A DNA stretch of 60,962 bases, taken from positions 191,556 to 252,517 of the forward strand of contig CAJXVM010000004.1 in the NCBI GenBank assembly GCA_913061095.1, read 5' to 3'. Position 1 is the first letter of the stretch; each line of letters opens with the position of its first letter. Of this stretch, positions 8,923 to 18,000 are shown one piece after another. Source of the stretch: an uncultured Ignavibacteria bacterium. Its GTDB lineage: Bacteria; Bacteroidota; Ignavibacteria; SZUA-365. The translations under genes and the position numbers were made by a program. The notes beneath the pieces were generated by a model that worked only from the letters and a program-made list of their open reading frames with translations, was not told the DNA's origin and searched no databases.

Positions 8923-10077
8923 ATGAAACGCACGCCGCTCACCATTATTTTCGTCATCACCTTCATTGACCTGCTGGGATTTGGTATCGTCATTCCCATT
9001 ATCCCGTCCTATGCCGGGACGGATTTCGGTGCCAGTGATGTGACGATCGGCTTCCTGGTTTCATCGTTCTCTTTCATGCAGCTGATTTTTACGCCCGTGT
9101 GGGGGCGGCTTTCGGACCGTGTGGGGCGGCGTCCGATTCTGCTGCTCGGGCTTTTCCTCACCGTGGTGAGTTACGTGCTGTTCGGCATGGCCAACACGCT
9201 TGAGCTCCTGTTTTTCTCCCGGCTGCTCGGCGGTATCGGCGGCGCGAATATCTCGGCCGCGCAGGCCTACATTTCGGATGTCACGACGCCACGTGACCGC
9301 GCGAAAGGGATGGGACTGATCGGCGCCGCATTCGGTCTCGGATTCGTCTTCGGTCCCTTCATCGGCGGCATGCTGGTGCCATACGGGTACGACATCCCCG
9401 GATACGCGGCAGCGGCGCTTTCCGCCGTCGCCTTCGTCACGGCGCTTATCGCCCTGCCGGAGTCGCTGCACAGCGGCGGGGAGTCCTCCCCGGCGGTCAG
9501 GTTCAGCATGCGCATGCTTGTCGATGCGCTGCGTCGTCCGAAGATCGGAATGCTGCTCATCCTCTTTTTCCTGGTGACGTTTGGCTACGCCAACATCTAT
9601 GCGACCTTCCCCCTGATCTCCGTGCGGGAATTCGGATACAGTGATAAACAGGTGGGATACCTGTTCGGCTTCATCGGCATCATCGGCGCCGCGACGCAGG
9701 GCGGGCTCATCCGTGTGCTGTCGGAACGGTACCAGGAGCGCTGGCTGTTCTTCACCGGTTCGGTGCTGACGATGATCGGTCTGGCGGGAATCCCGTGCAC
9801 GCAGAGCACCGTGCCGCTGCTGATAGACCTTGCGATCCTGTCGGTGGGTGCCGGACTCGTGACGCCGAGCTGCCTGAGCCTGATATCCCGCCACGCGGAT
9901 GAACGACAGCAGGGCGGCATCCTCGGCATCAACCAGGGGCTCGGTGCGCTGGGACGCGTCCTCGGTCCCGTCTGGGGTGCATTTGCTTTTCAGAACATTG
10001 GCATCCCCTGGCCATTCCTGACCGGCGGCATTGTCCTCTTTGTCGTTGTCATCCTGATCCGCCGCACACTGTGGTAA
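8923..10077 (+). CDS. MFS transporter, TetA/drug-efflux type
   Basis: 384 residues with about 12 membrane helices. The start ATG at 8923 gives MKRTPLTIIFVITFIDLLGFGIVIPIIP, a normal first helix. Motif A of the superfamily is visible between helices 2 and 3 as GRLSDRVGRRPILL, and the second-half equivalent is degenerate (RVLSERYQERWL). GLGFVFGPFIGG near helix 5 resembles motif C of antiporters. These features place it with proton-driven drug or metabolite exporters of the TetA/Bcr group. The substrate is unknown. There is no Shine-Dalgarno site near the ATG; a promoter lies right before it. Upstream in-frame codons exist but encode no plausible protein. Confidence 0.88.
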   Translation: MKRTPLTIIFVITFIDLLGFGIVIPIIPSYAGTDFGASDVTIGFLVSSFSFMQLIFTPVWGRLSDRVGRRPILLLGLFLTVVSYVLFGMANTLELLFFSRLLGGIGGANISAAQAYISDVTTPRDRAKGMGLIGAAFGLGFVFGPFIGGMLVPYGYDIPGYAAAALSAVAFVTALIALPESLHSGGESSPAVRFSMRMLVDALRRPKIGMLLILFFLVTFGYANIYATFPLISVREFGYSDKQVGYLFGFIGIIGAATQGGLIRVLSERYQERWLFFTGSVLTMIGLAGIPCTQSTVPLLIDLAILSVGAGLVTPSCLSLISRHADERQQGGILGINQGLGALGRVLGPVWGAFAFQNIGIPWPFLTGGIVLFVVVILIRRTLW

Positions 10078-10158
10078 AATCAGAGCCGTCCCCGTATCTT
10101 AATACAATATCCGTTTCACGCATGCAGGCAGTTTGACGCACGCCACCGGTGATTTTCG

Positions 10159-11388
10159 ATGACACAGCGCACGCTCTACAGACTGATTGAGAATATCGGC
10201 TCCCGCGAATTCGCGGAGGAAGCCGACATGCTCCGGGCCATCCTCGACGAGATCATCGCCAACGAACGCATCAGCATTACCGGCGGACGCGTCTGGCGGC
10301 TGCTGCCCGAAGAGCGTTCCTATGTGCTGCTCTATGAATCCGGCAATATCGATCCCGTCGGGAAGGAGTTCACCATCGACCTGCAAGGGTATGCCGTGTT
10401 CGAGGAAGTGGCACGCAAGCGCACGGTGCTCGCCAACGAAACCAATCCGACTCTGCGCAGCAAGGGCATCATCAAATACTCCGCCACCGGTGTCGGCGAC
10501 CGTGTGTCCATCGGCGACACGGCGTATTACGAGTACCTGATGGCATTCAATACCAAGCAGGTCGATGCCGAGCTGCGGTATATGCTCAGCATTGCAGGAC
10601 AGGCGGTCACGCAGATGCTCCAGAATCGTCGCAGCGAGGCGCATCGAAAGGATCTGCTTTCTGAAATGGAATTGGCGCGCGATCTGCAGCGCAGGCTGCT
10701 TCCGGAACATGAGTACGTGTTCGGGCGGTATGAGCTGTACGGCGTCAGCCTCCCCGAAAAAACCGTCGGAGGCGACTTTTTCAATTATTACGACATGAAA
10801 GAGGATCCCGACCGCATGGCTGTCAGCGTCGGCGATGCCGCGAGCAAGGGCTTCTCCGCCGCGGTACAGGCACTGTTTGTCTCGGGCGCGCTGATGATGA
10901 GCGTGGAGGCCGAGAGCAAGATTTCCTCCATGCTCCGGCGCATCAATGCGATCAACCGGCGGATTTTTCCGCACGAACGTTTCCTCACGCTCTGCTATTG
11001 CGAACTGTTCGACGGTGACGACGGACTGATGCTCTACTCCAATGCCGGCCATCCGAAGCCCGTGCATTATCACGCCGCCGAGCGGTCGTGCACGGAACTT
11101 GCCGTCACCGGTCCGGTGATCGGCCTGCTCAACGACGCCCAGTTCAGTGTGACCAATACGAATATCATGAAGGATGACGTGCTCGTGCTGTACTCCGACG
11201 GAATCAGCGAGGCCAACGACGGTGACGAAGAGTACGGTGAACAGCGGCTCATCGGTGTGGTGGAACGGCACGCACAGCACTCGGCGAAGGACATCTGCCG
11301 TGAGATCCTGCAGGATGTCCAGACCTTCAGTGCAAACGGCCGCTATTCCGATGACAAAACCGTTGTCGTGATAAAGCGGGTGCACTGA
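10159..11388 (+). CDS. GAF-SpoIIE (PP2C) serine phosphatase, RsbU-like
   Basis: 409 residues. An N-terminal GAF-like sensor (about 15-155) is followed by a short helix LLSEMELARDLQRRLLPE (167-183), the standard linker of RsbU-type enzymes, then a PP2C/SpoIIE domain. Metal-binding motifs are present: GGDFF at 204-208, GDAASKG at 225-231, NAGHPKP near 305 and YSDGISEA then SDDKTVVVIKR at the end. The enzyme should dephosphorylate a Ser/Thr-phosphorylated anti-sigma antagonist in a partner-switching cascade. No antagonist or anti-sigma gene is nearby, so the target is elsewhere. The amidase gene begins 50 bases downstream, which hints at co-expression with cell-wall remodelling. Confidence 0.9.
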   Translation: MTQRTLYRLIENIGSREFAEEADMLRAILDEIIANERISITGGRVWRLLPEERSYVLLYESGNIDPVGKEFTIDLQGYAVFEEVARKRTVLANETNPTLRSKGIIKYSATGVGDRVSIGDTAYYEYLMAFNTKQVDAELRYMLSIAGQAVTQMLQNRRSEAHRKDLLSEMELARDLQRRLLPEHEYVFGRYELYGVSLPEKTVGGDFFNYYDMKEDPDRMAVSVGDAASKGFSAAVQALFVSGALMMSVEAESKISSMLRRINAINRRIFPHERFLTLCYCELFDGDDGLMLYSNAGHPKPVHYHAAERSCTELAVTGPVIGLLNDAQFSVTNTNIMKDDVLVLYSDGISEANDGDEEYGEQRLIGVVERHAQHSAKDICREILQDVQTFSANGRYSDDKTVVVIKRVH

Positions 11389-11437
11389 CTCCGTTCATAG
11401 AGGCATCGATGTTTCAATCAGTGAACAGCATGTATCG

Positions 11438-13132
11438 ATGAATATCCGAATACTTCTCCTTGCAATCACTCTGTGCTTCGGTGCGGCGGTGCCCGTCCGC
11501 GCCGAAGTCACCGCGCTGAACGTAGAGTATGACGGCAAGCGCTTTGCCGTCCCTGCGTTCGAACACGCCGGTGTGCTGTATGCATCGCTCAGCGAATTCG
11601 CCGAGGTGCTCGCCATGCCGACCTTTGTCAACGAGCAGGCGCGAAAAATCGAGGTGCGCATTGCCGAGTCGCGCCTGAAGCTGACCGACAACAATCCCTT
11701 TGTCGTCGTGTTGTCCCACCGGGACAATGTCATCCGTGAGGTGTATCAGCTTCCTGCAGAAATCGTCCGCAGCGAGGTGGCATACTACATGCCGATCGCG
11801 TCGATGCTCCCGCTTCTGAGCAGGGTCTGGAGCAAGACGCTGCTGCTCGACCAGGCCGTGCCCCGGCTCACGGTCACGGCCACATCACGTCCGGTCGCAC
11901 GCGTGACCGGAACACTGCCCGGCAGCGCGGCTTCCTCGTCCGCGGCTCCTGCAGTAGTCCCTGCCGGTGCGGCCAGGAAGGCCGAGGCGATCGCGAAGGA
12001 GAACGACGCACCCGCGACCGCGGTGACACCCGAAACGGCGCGCACATACGACATCACGCATGTGACCGTGGATACGCGCATGAACGGGACGCTGATACGG
12101 CTGCATGCACGGCGTGAGCTGACGGAATACACCAGTGAGCTGAAGGGAGATCGTCTCGTGGTCACCATCCCGAATGCGACGGTGGACGGAAACGAACTGC
12201 GTCAGACGCCGACCGACGGAGAGGGCGTCACAACCGTCACGGCAGAACAGCTCGGGAAAAACGCCCGCATCTCCTTCACGCTCAACGACAGCTATTCATC
12301 AAACAAGATGAGCCGGGATGTCAAGTCTGGCGACCTTCTGGTGTCTCTTTTCAAGAACGTGGAAGTCGGGAAAATGCTGCGCGAGGAGTCGGCCCGGCAG
12401 CAGGACGGTGCACGCAGCAAGTGGAAACTCGACTGCATCGTCATCGATGCGGGACATGGAGGAAAGGATCCCGGCGCCATTGGTGTGACCGGTCTGAAGG
12501 AGAAGAACGTGGTCCTCGGGATCGCCCTGAAGCTCGGGAAACTCATCGAGCGGAAAATGCCCGGTGTGAAGGTTGTCTATACGCGCAAGGACGATACATT
12601 CGTTCCGCTCGACAAACGCGGACAGATCGCCAACGCCGCGGGGGGCAAGCTTTTCATCTCCCTGCACTGCAATTCCACGCCGCAGAAACCGTCGAACGCG
12701 CAGGGTTTCGAAGTGTATATTCTGCGTCCCGGCCGCACCGAGGAGGCGATTCGCATCGCGGAATTCGAGAACTCGGTGATCAAGCTCGAGAAGGATTACG
12801 AAAAGCGCTACGCGAAGCTGGACAACGAGAGCTTCATCCTCATCAACATGGCGCAGAGCGCGTATGTGCGCTACAGCGAGCGCTTCGCGGAGCTGCTGCA
12901 TGACCAGGTCAAGGAGAGCAATCAGATTCGCAGCAAGGGTGTCAAGCAGGCCGGGTTTTACGTGCTGGTGGGCGCCTCGATGCCGAGCGTACTGATTGAA
13001 AGCGGATTCATTTCAAATCACACCGAGGAGAAATTCCTCTCCACCCGCTTCGGGCAGCAGCATATGGCGAATCTTTTCTACACGGCGATCGAGAATTTCG
13101 CGCGCGAATACGAAAAGGACCTCAGGGAGTAG
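11438..13132 (+). CDS. N-acetylmuramoyl-L-alanine amidase (AmiC-like) with N-terminal AMIN-type region
   Basis: 564 residues, signal peptide 1-22 (ending VRAE). Residues about 25-130 resemble a copper-amine-oxidase-N/stalk-like domain, 140-200 is an Ala-rich linker, 205-300 is an AMIN-like domain, and 335-560 is the zinc amidase (Amidase_3). Zinc and catalytic residues are visible: H340 in DAGHGGKDPG, Glu in LKEKNVVL near 356, H410 in SLHCNS and E521 in LIESGF. It cleaves the bond between MurNAc and the stem peptide in the periplasm during cell separation or recycling. A coiled insertion (about 450-490) rich in charged residues may be the autoinhibitory helix seen in AmiB/AmiC. Follows the GAF-SpoIIE gene by 50 bases. 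Confidence 0.9.
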   Translation: MNIRILLLAITLCFGAAVPVRAEVTALNVEYDGKRFAVPAFEHAGVLYASLSEFAEVLAMPTFVNEQARKIEVRIAESRLKLTDNNPFVVVLSHRDNVIREVYQLPAEIVRSEVAYYMPIASMLPLLSRVWSKTLLLDQAVPRLTVTATSRPVARVTGTLPGSAASSSAAPAVVPAGAARKAEAIAKENDAPATAVTPETARTYDITHVTVDTRMNGTLIRLHARRELTEYTSELKGDRLVVTIPNATVDGNELRQTPTDGEGVTTVTAEQLGKNARISFTLNDSYSSNKMSRDVKSGDLLVSLFKNVEVGKMLREESARQQDGARSKWKLDCIVIDAGHGGKDPGAIGVTGLKEKNVVLGIALKLGKLIERKMPGVKVVYTRKDDTFVPLDKRGQIANAAGGKLFISLHCNSTPQKPSNAQGFEVYILRPGRTEEAIRIAEFENSVIKLEKDYEKRYAKLDNESFILINMAQSAYVRYSERFAELLHDQVKESNQIRSKGVKQAGFYVLVGASMPSVLIESGFISNHTEEKFLSTRFGQQHMANLFYTAIENFAREYEKDLRE

Positions 13133-13141
13133 TCTGTGGCC

Positions 13142-13170
13142 TTGACTTTGCCCTGTTCCCGGGATAGTTT
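13142..13170 (+). promoter_or_regulatory. candidate promoter of the CPXCG gene
   Basis: TTGACT (13142-13147), 17-base spacer, TAGTTT (13165-13170); an AAGGAG ribosome site follows at 13190-13195 before the ATG at 13203. Confidence 0.5.
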
Positions 13171-13202
13171 GACGGTGTATCCTATTCCCAAGGAGCAGAA
13201 CC

Positions 13203-13385
13203 ATGCGCAAAACCTTCCGCTGCGCCTGGTGCTTCGAGATCAACGAGATCTTCATCGACCTGTCGGCCGGTGAGGATCAGGAGTATGTGGAGGATTGCCA
13301 GGTCTGCTGCAGACCCAATACTGTCCGCGTGCATATTGACGTTGATACCCATCAGGTGTTCGTTGAGAATGAGCAGGAGGGATAG
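13203..13385 (+). CDS. CPXCG-type small cysteine-rich protein
   Basis: 60 residues. CAWC at 7-10 and DCQVCCRP at about 31-38 give two zinc-knuckle pairs, and VHIDVDTHQVFVENEQ at the end fits the CPXCG family of small cytosolic proteins of unknown function. Here the first motif reads CAWC in place of CPxC or CPYC. A good ribosome site (AAGGAG, 7 bases) precedes the ATG and a promoter lies just upstream, so it is probably its own transcription unit. Confidence 0.8.
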   Translation: MRKTFRCAWCFEINEIFIDLSAGEDQEYVEDCQVCCRPNTVRVHIDVDTHQVFVENEQEG

Positions 13386-13449
13386 TACTCTCTTTCTTCG
13401 CTGCCGAAACCGTTAGAGGGATGTCAGTCCGTGCAGGATCTCGGCCCGT

Positions 13450-13540
13450 GTGGGATTTCAGCCCTTGTGGGATTTCAGCCCTTGTGGGATTTCAGCCCTT
13501 GTGGGATTTCAGCCCTTGTGGGATTTCAGCCCTTGTGGGA
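13450..13540. repeat. 17-bp tandem repeat, five copies plus a partial
   Basis: The unit GTGGGATTTCAGCCCTT runs perfectly at 13450-13466, 13467-13483, 13484-13500, 13501-13517 and 13518-13534, then GTGGGA. On the minus strand the unit reads TCCCACAAGGGCTGA plus AA, so each unit repeats the last four codons and stop (S-H-K-G-stop) of the CoA-binding gene. No spacers, so it is not a CRISPR array. Confidence 0.95.
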
Positions 13541-13921
13541 CAGCTCGACGGCAATGCAGCGATCCATGACCACGTGCAGGCCGGCCGCTTCCGCACGCCT
13601 GCCGGCTTTTTCATCCACCACACCGTATTGCGTCCAGATTGCCCTGGCCCCGATGGCGATGGCCTGGTCGACGATATCCGAAACATGTTCGGAACGCCGG
13701 AACACGTTAACGATGTCGATGGGGGTTGATACACTTTCGAGATCCGGCCAGACCGTGATGCCGTTCCAGGTCTCGAGTGAAGGATTGACGGGAATCAGCG
13801 TGTACCCGTGTGCGAGAAGGGTTTGACCGATACGATAGCTGTCGCGGTAGGGCTTGTCGGAAAGGCCGACCACGGCAACATTTCTGCTCTGCTGCAGCAA
13901 TCGGGGAATGTCTTCGTTCAT
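13526..13921 (-). CDS. CoA-binding domain protein, YccU-like
   Basis: 131 residues of a single Rossmann-like CoA-binding domain. VAVVGLSDKPYRDSYRIGQTL (about 15-35) is the nucleotide-binding start of the YccU family, and YTLIPVNPSLETWNGITVWPDLESV, then DIVNVFRRSEHV and AIWTQYGVVDEKAGRRAEAAGLHVVMDRC follow the family order closely. Cytosolic; the role is unknown, perhaps binding CoA or acyl-CoA. The stop codon lies inside the first unit of a 17-bp tandem repeat. Its start overlaps the end of the patatin gene by four bases, so the two are coupled. Confidence 0.88.
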   Translation of the reverse strand: MNEDIPRLLQQSRNVAVVGLSDKPYRDSYRIGQTLLAHGYTLIPVNPSLETWNGITVWPDLESVSTPIDIVNVFRRSEHVSDIVDQAIAIGARAIWTQYGVVDEKAGRRAEAAGLHVVMDRCIAVELSHKG

Positions 13922-14835
13922 CTCTCATCCCTGCGGTTTGAAAAAACGGAACAGAGCATCCGGCGATGCTCCTGTGCGGTCTGTGCTCCCGCGCCGATCA
14001 GTGTTTCCGCCTGATCGAAACGTGCCCAGTGGTATTCCCGCACTTCGGGACGCAGGACGTGATCGGCGACTTCCAGCTGTCGCTCGTTGCAGCGTGCGGC
14101 AGCGATGTCACCGGCGCGCTGCATGATTTCGAATCCCACTTTCGGGGTGCGCACGCTGTTCATGTCCCGGCTCACATCAATAATGACCACTGTCCGCGCA
14201 CCCATTTCCCGGGCTTCGAGTGCCGGGGTAGCGCTGGTCACCGCGCCGTCGACGAGGGAGTGGCCGTCGATGACGGCGGGAGCGATGATACCCGGGATGC
14301 TGCTGCTTGCCGCCACGGCATCACGAATGCTGCCGCTGCGGAGCGTCCGCGTCTCCCCGGAACGCAGGTCGACCGCGACGCTGGCAAAGGGGATGCGGCA
14401 GTCGCTGATGTCCGCGTCATCAAGCAGCATTTCCAGCCCCTCGCGGAGAATCGCGGCGGGAATCATGCCTTCATGTGTCAGCGTCCGTGTCACGCTCAGC
14501 CGCAATCGCAGCCCCTGAATCCAGTCTTCAATGACCGGGAACAGGGAGGTTTCGTGCCGGCGGTAGAAGGTGTCGAGTCCCACGGATTCGAAAAAACTGC
14601 TCGAGAGGAATTCATTCAGACGGGATCGGACGGTCCCGATATCCGCATGCTGTGCATACATTGCACCGATGACAGCGCCGATGCTGGTGCCGACGATCAT
14701 GTCGGGCATGCAGCCGTGTTCTTCCATCACCTGCAGAACACCGACGTGAGCGAGTCCCCGCGCGCCGCCCCCGCCGAGAACGAGGGCCGCCGGTCGCTTT
14801 CGTGATCCGGGACGCAGAAACCATGGCAGAGGCAT
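13918..14835 (-). CDS. patatin-like phospholipase, RssA/NTE type
   Basis: 305 residues from the ATG at 14835 (a GTG three codons upstream at 14844 is an alternative; neither has a strong ribosome site). The oxyanion loop LGGGGARGLAHVGVL is near residues 20-34, the nucleophile serine sits in GTSIGAVIGA near 49-58, and the catalytic Asp in VDGAVTS near 190. These form the Ser-Asp dyad of patatin lipases, which hydrolyse phospholipid or lysophospholipid acyl chains. No signal peptide is obvious, so it acts in the cytosol or at the inner membrane. The end overlaps the CoA-binding gene by four bases. Substrate unknown. Confidence 0.87.
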   Translation of the reverse strand: MPLPWFLRPGSRKRPAALVLGGGGARGLAHVGVLQVMEEHGCMPDMIVGTSIGAVIGAMYAQHADIGTVRSRLNEFLSSSFFESVGLDTFYRRHETSLFPVIEDWIQGLRLRLSVTRTLTHEGMIPAAILREGLEMLLDDADISDCRIPFASVAVDLRSGETRTLRSGSIRDAVAASSSIPGIIAPAVIDGHSLVDGAVTSATPALEAREMGARTVVIIDVSRDMNSVRTPKVGFEIMQRAGDIAAARCNERQLEVADHVLRPEVREYHWARFDQAETLIGAGAQTAQEHRRMLCSVFSNRRDER

Positions 14836-14910
14836 GACAATCACCGTTTCTGTTCAACAGAGGGAATATAGAACGGGGGTGTCGAATACAAAAGCCGCGG
14901 CAGTTCTGCA

Positions 14911-14939
14911 TTGACATTCGTGCGTGACTGACGTAGCTT
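14911..14939 (+). promoter_or_regulatory. candidate promoter of the first BNR propeller gene
   Basis: TTGACA (14911-14916), 17 bases, TAGCTT (14934-14939); read as TTG-N20-TAGCTTT it also fits the Bacteroidetes TTG/TAnnTTTG type. It is about 77 bases before the ATG at 15016. Confidence 0.5.
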
Positions 14940-15015
14940 TTATGATGGATAGAGATACACTCTCTTCCATATCCCCGCCACCGATACAGCAGAGACAGAT
15001 ACCAGCGAGGTCGAT

Positions 15016-18000
15016 ATGCGCAGTTGTTCCCTCCTTCGCTCCATCACGATCATGATATTCCTGGCGGCCCTGTCGCTTCAGGCCCATGCCCAGTCGTCAC
15101 TCATTCACCGTGAAGGTGACGAGGCGCGCCGCGGCACCGTCGAAAACGCCCGGGCGCGGCATGAGTATTTCTACAACCGGCTAACCTGGTCGGATGGCAG
15201 CATCCCGCCGGGAGCACGCGCACGCGCGTTCGAGAGCATGAAGACCATGCCGGCGTATCAGCCGCTGGCGAAGGGACAGGATGCCGCAATGGAATGGCGG
15301 AATATCGGTCCCAACAACATCGGCGGACGCATCTTCGCGCTGGCGTTGAATCCGCTGCGTCCGCAGACCATGTTCGTCGGCGCCGCGGACGGCGGTGTGT
15401 GGCGTTCGTATGACGGCGGACGGCACTGGGAATCGGTGTCCGAGGATTTCCCGACGCAGGCCATGGGCTCGATCACCATCAATCCCGTCGACACCAGTAT
15501 CATCTATGCCGCCACGGGAGACGCCAGCTTTGGCTCGCAGTCCTTTGACGGCGCGGGGGTGATGAAGTCCACCGACGGCGGCGACAGCTGGACGGAACTG
15601 CAGGGCGATTCCCTGCCGCGTTACATCCGCGCGGCCGACATCGCCATCAATCCCGCAGATCCTGACATTCTCTACCTCGCGGTTCCCTATGGAAATTTCG
15701 ATCCGTCGCTGGGCGGGATCTGGCGGACGAAGGACGGCGGCAGCAGCTGGGAGCTGGTGCTCACCGGCAGGATGACAGACATCGTCATCAATCCGCAGGA
15801 TCCCTCGGTGCTCTACACCGTTTCGAGCAAGGTGATCGGCGGTTTCACGGCCGACCGCTACGGGCTGCACAAGACCACCGACGGCGGTGACAGCTGGTTC
15901 AAGGTTGATATCGGGGTGGCTGACAGCCTGATGGGACGCACCGCCATCGGCATCTGTGCCGGCCAGCCCGACGTGCTGTATCTCGGCGTTTCGGAAGTCA
16001 CCGGCGCGGGCCGCACGCCCCTGCTCGGCATTTTCAAGACCACCGACGCGGGCGGCAGCTGGGAGAGGCAGGACGTTCCGTTCGACTATCTGATTCCGCA
16101 GGGATGGTTCGACAACATCATCGGCGTGCACCCGACCGATCCTGACATCGTCTATGCGGGCGGTGTGAAATGCATTCGCTCCTCCGACGGCGGGAAGACG
16201 TGGAAACGCATCGCCGATCAGCTGGCGGGTGGTATCCTGCACGTCGACCAGCATGAGATCGAGTTCGATCCCTCCGATCCCGACCACGTGTACATCGGCA
16301 ACGACGGCGGGCTGTACCTGCTTACCGACGAGGGCGAGACGCTGGAAAAACGAGACATCGGCATGAGCATCACGCAGTTCATCGGCGGGGACATGTATCC
16401 CGGCAGTGACGCCTTCACCATCGGCGGCACGCAGGACAACGGCACGCTGCGTTCGATGGATCCCGCGCCGGATTTCGACCTCGTGCTCTACGGCGACGGC
16501 GGGCACGGGTACATCCATCCCACACGGCCGAACATCATGTACACTACGCAGGAGCGTCTGAAGCTCTGGCGATCCGAGGATTTCGGACGCACGTGGACCT
16601 GGGCCATCGGCGACCTGCCGAATGAGAATTCGCTTTTTTACGTACCGTATGTGATGGACTACGAGAACCCGGACGTCCTGTATCTCGGGACATACCGCCT
16701 GTACCGGACATCCAACGCCGGACAGTCCTGGGAACGGCTGCACTCCTGTCCTTTCCAGGCTTCCACCGGCGGCTGCTACTATGTGACGTCCATCAGCATG
16801 GCGCCGTACGACAACCAGATGGTGCTCGCGGCCGCTCCCGGCCAGGTCGGCGTCTCCTCGGACGCGGGCCGCAGCTGGCAGGTGACGAAGGATCAGCTGC
16901 CGCTGGCTTCCTGCAGCGCCTTCCGTACCTTCACGCCCGGCGTCATGTATGCGACATTCAGCCGCTACGAAGTGGACAAGGTGTGGAAATCCACCGACTA
17001 CGGTCGGAACTGGACGAGCATGAACGGCGACCTGCCGGACATCCCGGTCAACGATGTGATTGAGCTTGACGGCAAGGTGATCATCGGCACGAATCTCGGG
17101 ACCTTCATCACGGAGAACGACGGACAGAACTGGCAGCGCCTGGGAACGGGCATGCCCACCGTGGCGGTGCTGCGGCTGCTTTTTCAGGAAGAGACCGGCG
17201 TGCTTCGCGCGATCACGCACGGCCGCGGCATCTACGACCTGCAATGGAAGACGCCCGCCGAAAAGAAGCCGGAGTTTGCCTCGCGTCCCGACACGACGAC
17301 CCTGCACATGTTCCAGCCCTTTGTCTATGCGCCGGTGGTGCAGGCCTGGCCGCGGCCGACGTTCCGCCTTGTCGAGGGACCGTCGTCGGCCTCGATCGAT
17401 TCCGTGCTTGGCATCGTGCGGTGGACCGCCGGCGATCTTATCCGTCGTTTCACCATCGAAGCGGAGAACAGCGCCGGTGTGACGCGGCAGACGTTCACGT
17501 TGCAGACCGCAGACGTGGTTTCGACGGAATGGGAAATCGTGCAGCCCGCGCGGCTCAGCTCGCAGGTCAACCATTCCTTCGTCGCGGAGGACGGCTCGCT
17601 GTGGCTCGCGCGCGACACCGCCTGGGTGTCGGTCTCCACTGACCAGGGACGCAACTGGGAGCATCTGCGGCTGCCGGAGACGGAGGTGTCGGTGCTCTCG
17701 GTGTTCGCCTTCGACCGGAACACGGCCTATGTCGGCACCGGCGGCGCGCAGAGTCTGGTCAACACCGGCAGCGGCCACATCTGGAAAACGACGGACGGCG
17801 GACAGAGCTGGCAGGACCTCCTGTACGGAATCGACTCGCGCTTCGGCAACATCCATTTCTGGGATGCGGCAAACGGGATAACCGTCAGCCAGGGCGCGCA
17901 GGACAGTGCCGACGTCTTTATCACTTCAGATGGCGGAGTGACGTGGGAGCGCATGATGCCGCGTCCCTACGCGCGTATTCCGCTGTATAACACGCTGACC

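Noticed and set aside
13450-13540. CRISPR-like repeat
   Set aside because: Units are 17 bp and directly joined without spacers, and no cas gene is near.
15181-17856. 891-codon open frame antisense to the first BNR gene
   Set aside because: Its translation is rich in Arg, His, Asp and Val with no domain, and it is the mirror of a gene with a signal peptide, repeats and sorting domain. High GC leaves such antisense frames open.
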